From the NCBI RefSeq assembly GCF_002836205.1, contig NZ_PJBE01000013.1, forward strand, positions 2,604,001 to 2,668,000: a stretch of 64,000 nucleotides of DNA. The letters run 5' to 3'. Numbering within the stretch: position 1 is the first letter of the stretch; every line of letters starts with the position of its first letter. The position numbers and the translations under genes are program-made. The notes beneath the pieces were generated by a model. It saw only the letters and a program-made list of their open reading frames with translations. It did no database searches and had not been told where the DNA came from. This document shows, in pieces, positions 61,301-64,000 of this stretch. The stretch comes from Shewanella sp. Choline-02u-19. Lineage in GTDB: Bacteria > Pseudomonadota > Gammaproteobacteria > Enterobacterales > Shewanellaceae.

Positions 61301-63234
61301 CAATCGATATCGGCTTCGACGCTAATGGCGATGGCCGAGCACAATGGAGTGATGAAGCAATCTGCTACTCATTCAGTTATGCACGTGACTTCTGTGCAGT
61401 AGAAAACCCAACCCCGGGTGACTATTGGGCATTAGTGGGTAACTACACCCTGTATGATCCTAACTACCCAATGGACAAGGATCAACCATTAGGAATAACC
61501 AGTTCGCTGGCTATTATTCCAAATGAAATGAATGGCGAATTGAGTGCTGAAATCGTCGGCGAAGCTAATGGGGCTGACCCTTACCGCGTTAATTTAGCAT
61601 GGGATGTACCCACAGCTGAAGAAGGCGATGTGTACTATGCTGCCGTTGAGTTAGGCCGTAACGACGAAAACCCAACTGACGTAGGAATGATGGGACTTCG
61701 TTTAGAAACTAAGGGGTCTGACCTTACTTTTGAAGCTAGCCAAGATGCAGCAAAAGCGGGTGATATTATCGACTTCTATATGGAAGCCGATCCCAACATG
61801 ATGGAAACAGATCGCAACTTCAGCCTAAAAGCAGTGTTACCTGAAGGGCTTACATTGGTGAAAAGCAGTGTTGAGGTTGCAGGTATCTATGCTGATATGG
61901 CTACCATTGATGGTAACAATCTCACCATCGAAGGTGTTCAACCTACATCAGCTTATACCCCTCGGGAATATGTGTGGACGACCAACGAAACAGATCCTTT
62001 ATGTCGCCAGCCTTATGCAGATGCCGACTTCCAAGAGAACTTCATAGACTTGGGGCAAATAATGCTTCCAACTGTTATTGAGGGTGGTGCTTGGGACTCA
62101 TTAAGGCTAGACATTTGGCAACTTGGTTTCGACAAGGTCAATCACTATGGGCAGGACAGAGACGGTCAAATGCAAATAAGCCCCGGTGGTTATATCGCCT
62201 TTGATCAAATGCCTTACATGAACTGGGGCCACATGCCAATGGAGAACTTAGCGTTCCCAGATACCATGGTTGCACCACTTTGGCATAGCGAAGGTCGTAT
62301 CAACCCAGGCTTTGACATGCTGACGGGGGCATATAGCGGCGTATATGTAGCAAGGACTGATAAAGAACTCCTTGTCCAGTGGAATAACATGACGGTTAAC
62401 GATTGGTGGACAGGCGCCAATGGTAGTTATACCTTCCAGACCATCTATGCGGTAGAACCTGATTTCACTCCAGGTAAAAATGAAATCATCTTCGCCTATA
62501 AACGTCTTGATGAATCATTAAAAGGTAAAGGCTCAATCGGTACTCGTGGCTACCATGGTTTCCGTAACCCTTGGGCACCTAACGAAGGTTGGTTAGCTGA
62601 CACATTTGCCTTTGATAACGTGCTTGATAAAGTATCTGAATTCTCAATGGTTTGTGGTAACTATCAAGGCCCAGAGCAAACAGCGGTGAAAGTTAAGTTC
62701 AGTGCAGTGGTTAATAACAACGCAGCAGGAAACAATATGGACCTTGTTATCAGCAGTGATTATGATAATGCCGTCACTAAAACTATCACCCACAATGTGA
62801 TGGTTAACGGCAACATCAACATGGGTCAATTCAACGATGTCACTATCGATGAAAACACTAAGTTAACAGATCTAGCGGTTGTCTATAGCACGAGTACTAA
62901 CACTGATAAAGTTATCAGTGTCAGTGGTGATAACATCACGGCGATGATAAACGGTCACACCTCTGGCTCAATGGTAGACGTTATGCCTGATAGCGATTGG
63001 CATGGCAGCACCATGGTTACTGTTACCGTAAGCGATGCTGCCAATAGCAACGATATGGTATCAAGCAGCTTTATGTTGACGGTGACTTCTAATGGTGTTG
63101 AACCAACGCCACCAGCCACTGAGACACCAGATGAAGAAGTTGAAGAGGGAACGGATGATTCAAGCGGTGGTAGCTTAGGTTTTCTAGCGCTAGCATTGCT
63201 CGGATTATTTGCAGGACGTCGTAAGCTACATTAA
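58327..63234 (+). CDS. Large secreted subtilisin-like (S8) protease with GlyGly-CTERM tail
   Basis: A 1635-residue extracellular serine protease. A signal peptide (about 1-24) precedes an inhibitor-like prodomain (about 95-215, YIIEFNDSPVATY). The catalytic triad is D251 (VVGILDTGINSDHPSF), H336 (DYQGHGSHTAS) and S695 (SGTSMAGPHIAG). A protease-associated (PA) domain is inserted between H336 and S695 (near 530-640). The long C-terminal part is beta-rich, with acidic calcium-site-like segments (GFDANGDGRAQWSDE). The tail has a Gly-rich motif, hydrophobic helix and basic end (SSGGSLGFLALALLGLFAGR), a GlyGly-CTERM sorting signal processed by rhombosortase after type II secretion. It is divergent from a LysR gene. 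It likely digests extracellular protein. Confidence 0.94.
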   Translation: MKLKKISMVTIAAIYAAGAGAVAADSAVKSSAQEKHDFIKEVSITPQMVADSEARKVRADRFNPGNTQQATISQANTHRAAAQKVPFKWEADVEGIQTYIIEFNDSPVATYNGGISGLSATNVRGLSKVPSSLVASHSYKIDVNSQEVKSYVHYLEQKQAQHISNVTAIVGSSAKVNRTFKFALNGATMKMTQQQASRVAKLAGIKNIQRSINYKLNTDVGPKHIKADEIWIPNTQSLANKGEGVVVGILDTGINSDHPSFAAVSGDGYTHNNARGQFYGDCEKVEFASMCNDKLIGVRSYPVITDSYSDPAFQNLGYSEKVDPKRPENGEDYQGHGSHTASTVAGNELFDVPYQFPQYGETNDGFDTELTFAHMSGVAPRANIISYQVCYPGDGSYGAGTFYGTEQYQGCPAEALVSAVEDAIIDQVDVINFSIGGGESNPWESVLEMAFLSAREAGIVVAASAGNSSYAFIDHVAPWITSVAATTHGRTVEFSEKRLESLSGGDTNAPSDLIGAGYTEGFSGSIVLAANYGDENCNSPFTADTFTIDQIVVCKRGDISRLEKAINVQAGGAGGFVLYNADYTQDAPNGYPEPNDPYVIPGVLIQSWPGQQLTSWLSSGTDHMASINASSMSTAIGEADFVADFSSRGPSLTTPDSMAPKIGAPGVDIYAAFADDQPFTTSPFTSDYTMMSGTSMAGPHIAGSMALLKQLNPEWTPAEIESALMMTANNTGTITGQWGDIVAAGFNDFGSGVVNVKAASMATLVMDETADNYRAANPHNGGDVSSLNTPYLFGTACSLNCSFVRTFRATEDGAWNVEMEEHTAEGLALLQLSANPSSFTLKKGQVQTVQFSANVSDIGNVYGGIQDVELEGHVTITPQDTMKPAQTLPMRIGFNSDGLPNDLSMNMHRTKSVALTPELFTKQVGAVKVSGLVKGEQQVHNLVPYSLGIGTPDDIDNDPGIAQINFIIPEGTKRFVFEVTNIEGNTTAHDTAIDIGFDANGDGRAQWSDEAICYSFSYARDFCAVENPTPGDYWALVGNYTLYDPNYPMDKDQPLGITSSLAIIPNEMNGELSAEIVGEANGADPYRVNLAWDVPTAEEGDVYYAAVELGRNDENPTDVGMMGLRLETKGSDLTFEASQDAAKAGDIIDFYMEADPNMMETDRNFSLKAVLPEGLTLVKSSVEVAGIYADMATIDGNNLTIEGVQPTSAYTPREYVWTTNETDPLCRQPYADADFQENFIDLGQIMLPTVIEGGAWDSLRLDIWQLGFDKVNHYGQDRDGQMQISPGGYIAFDQMPYMNWGHMPMENLAFPDTMVAPLWHSEGRINPGFDMLTGAYSGVYVARTDKELLVQWNNMTVNDWWTGANGSYTFQTIYAVEPDFTPGKNEIIFAYKRLDESLKGKGSIGTRGYHGFRNPWAPNEGWLADTFAFDNVLDKVSEFSMVCGNYQGPEQTAVKVKFSAVVNNNAAGNNMDLVISSDYDNAVTKTITHNVMVNGNINMGQFNDVTIDENTKLTDLAVVYSTSTNTDKVISVSGDNITAMINGHTSGSMVDVMPDSDWHGSTMVTVTVSDAANSNDMVSSSFMLTVTSNGVEPTPPATETPDEEVEEGTDDSSGGSLGFLALALLGLFAGRRKLH

Positions 63235-63285
63235 TCAGTAAGAGCACAAAAGTTAAGCATTTGCGATTTGCTTAACCTTGTCTTT

Positions 63286-63311
63286 GGGCCCTCAATTGAG
63301 GGCCCTTTTTT
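63286..63311 (+). terminator. Terminator of the subtilase gene
   Basis: The palindrome GGGCCCTCAATTGAGGGCCC (63286-63305) is followed by six T. A second imperfect hairpin at 63383-63410 (AGCACCGAACG / CGTTCAGTGCT, one G-T pair) may end rsuA from the other side. Confidence 0.94.
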
Positions 63312-63523
63312 GTGCATTCTTCATTATTTAGAGGGCAATATTACAACCAATGCAGATGATTAATGACTCCCAGATACAACAAAGCACCGAACGCATCCAC
63401 GTTCAGTGCTCTATCTAACCAGCGACTATCCGCTATCCAATTCCACTCAGGTAAGCTGATATCACTTATCGAGGAACCGTCAGCGTGTTTTGCTGGCTTA
63501 TTTTACGGAGCAAGTTTACTGAC

Positions 63524-64000
63524 TTACTTTACTGATTTGGCTTCAGCGTCAGTTAAAAAACGCCATTCACCCAGTTCAAGCGTGCTATCGAGTTCAATTT
63601 CGCCCACTTTTTCACGGTGTAATTTAGTCACGTGATTACCAACAGATGCCAGCATACGTTTAACTTGATGGTATTTGCCTTCGGTAATCGTTAAGCGCGC
63701 TTGATGCGTGCCTAACAATTCAAGTATGGCAGGCTTAGTTAAACCGTCTTCATTATGAAGTTGTAACCCTGTCGCAAACTGCTCAACTAACTCAGTAGCA
63801 AGCGGTTCTGCAGTTTCTAGCAAATAGCGTTTACCACACTCTTTTTTAGGAGAGGTGACTTTGTGCGACCATTTGCCGTCAGTCGTAATCAAGGTTAGGC
63901 CTGTGGTGTCTGCATCTAAACGCCCAGCAATATGCAAGTCTTCAGGTCGAATAACATCGAGTAAGCCAATAACAGACGGATACTCTTCGTCAATCGTTGA
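63524..64000 (-). CDS. rsuA: 16S rRNA pseudouridine synthase RsuA, C-terminal part (cut by window end)
   Basis: RsuA converts U516 of 16S rRNA to pseudouridine. The 158 visible codons cover the C-terminal catalytic domain: HIAGRLDADTTGLTLITTDG with the catalytic aspartate in GRLDADTTG, then GKWSHKVTSPKKECGKRYL and LTITEGKYHQVKRMLASVGN. The match with E. coli RsuA is close in these blocks. The N-terminal S4 domain and start lie beyond the right edge. It converges on the subtilase gene. Confidence 0.93.
   Translation of the reverse strand, partial: STIDEEYPSVIGLLDVIRPEDLHIAGRLDADTTGLTLITTDGKWSHKVTSPKKECGKRYLLETAEPLATELVEQFATGLQLHNEDGLTKPAILELLGTHQARLTITEGKYHQVKRMLASVGNHVTKLHREKVGEIELDSTLELGEWRFLTDAEAKSVK

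Noticed and set aside
1..64000. tRNA or rRNA genes
   Set aside because: No cloverleaf with a T-loop GTTCRANNC and matching arms, and no rRNA-like sequence, was noticed on either strand by eye; a tRNAscan-type search would settle it.

Overview
The window looks like a chromosomal segment of a marine gammaproteobacterium of the genus Shewanella. The order rppH / mutH / class III adenylate cyclase (cyaC) / oxyR / stand-alone HPt protein / yhcC / gltB-gltD is one I recognise from Shewanella. The aqpZ, erpA and tyrS-mepM-anmK neighbourhoods fit the same group. The organism call rests on gene order and protein resemblance only; no search was run. Most of the window is ordinary core genome, with a few accessory islands.

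Layout. 1-5550: RNA decapping (rppH, cut by the window edge), mismatch repair (mutH), cAMP signalling (cyaC), peroxide response (oxyR), phosphorelay (HPt) and a radical SAM protein. 6038-11902: glutamate synthase gltBD. 12080-14716: a Cys-rich small membrane protein, then about 1.5 kb of non-coding DNA built of three tandem, hairpin-rich units. 14717-17063: an HTH-ribokinase fusion convergent with a nucleoside hydrolase (ribose salvage from nucleosides). 17781-24479: osmoprotectant island with a palindromic operator, betI-betB-betA, an unusual BCCT-like carrier, a TorF-like outer membrane protein and a CosR-like MarR regulator. 24513-26419: a frameshifted small gene, a Fur-box-like site, an acetyltransferase and a Bax inhibitor-1 protein. 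26805-34712: mtnN, cobD/cbiB-like, small membrane proteins, tyrS, an M23 peptidase and anmK. 34735-41535: a CadC-type membrane regulator divergent from a TonB-dependent receptor and an alkaline phosphatase. 41723-46731: aqpZ, DUF2750, a MITE, a small membrane protein, erpA with a DUF6776-like protein, and a ClC channel. 47315-49677: a periplasmic sulfite dehydrogenase-like operon with three c-type cytochromes. 50003-54471: Bax-type glucosaminidase, an HBM chemoreceptor and an ornithine cyclodeaminase family protein. 54680-56706: ECF sigma / anti-sigma / DUF4097 operon. 56763-63234: a LysR regulator divergent from a very large secreted subtilase with a GlyGly-CTERM tail. 63524-64000: rsuA, cut by the window end.

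The most unusual object is the array at 13073-14566. Its three units keep the same layout, but several hairpins have different stem sequences in each unit and remain fully or nearly fully paired. That is the mark of selection on structure rather than on protein, and the short ORFs overlapping the array look spurious. Several loops carry GGA in a context like the known CsrA site, though on opposite strands in different modules. A decayed piece of the same element lies at 26578-26712 upstream of mtnN. A separate 272-bp element with terminal inverted repeats and TA flanks (42982-43257) looks like an IS630-type MITE.

No tRNA, rRNA, CRISPR array, prophage or complete transposase gene was found. 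Coordinates include stop codons. Where the longest reading frame and the best ribosome-binding site disagree, the start with the better site or family agreement is given and the choice is explained.
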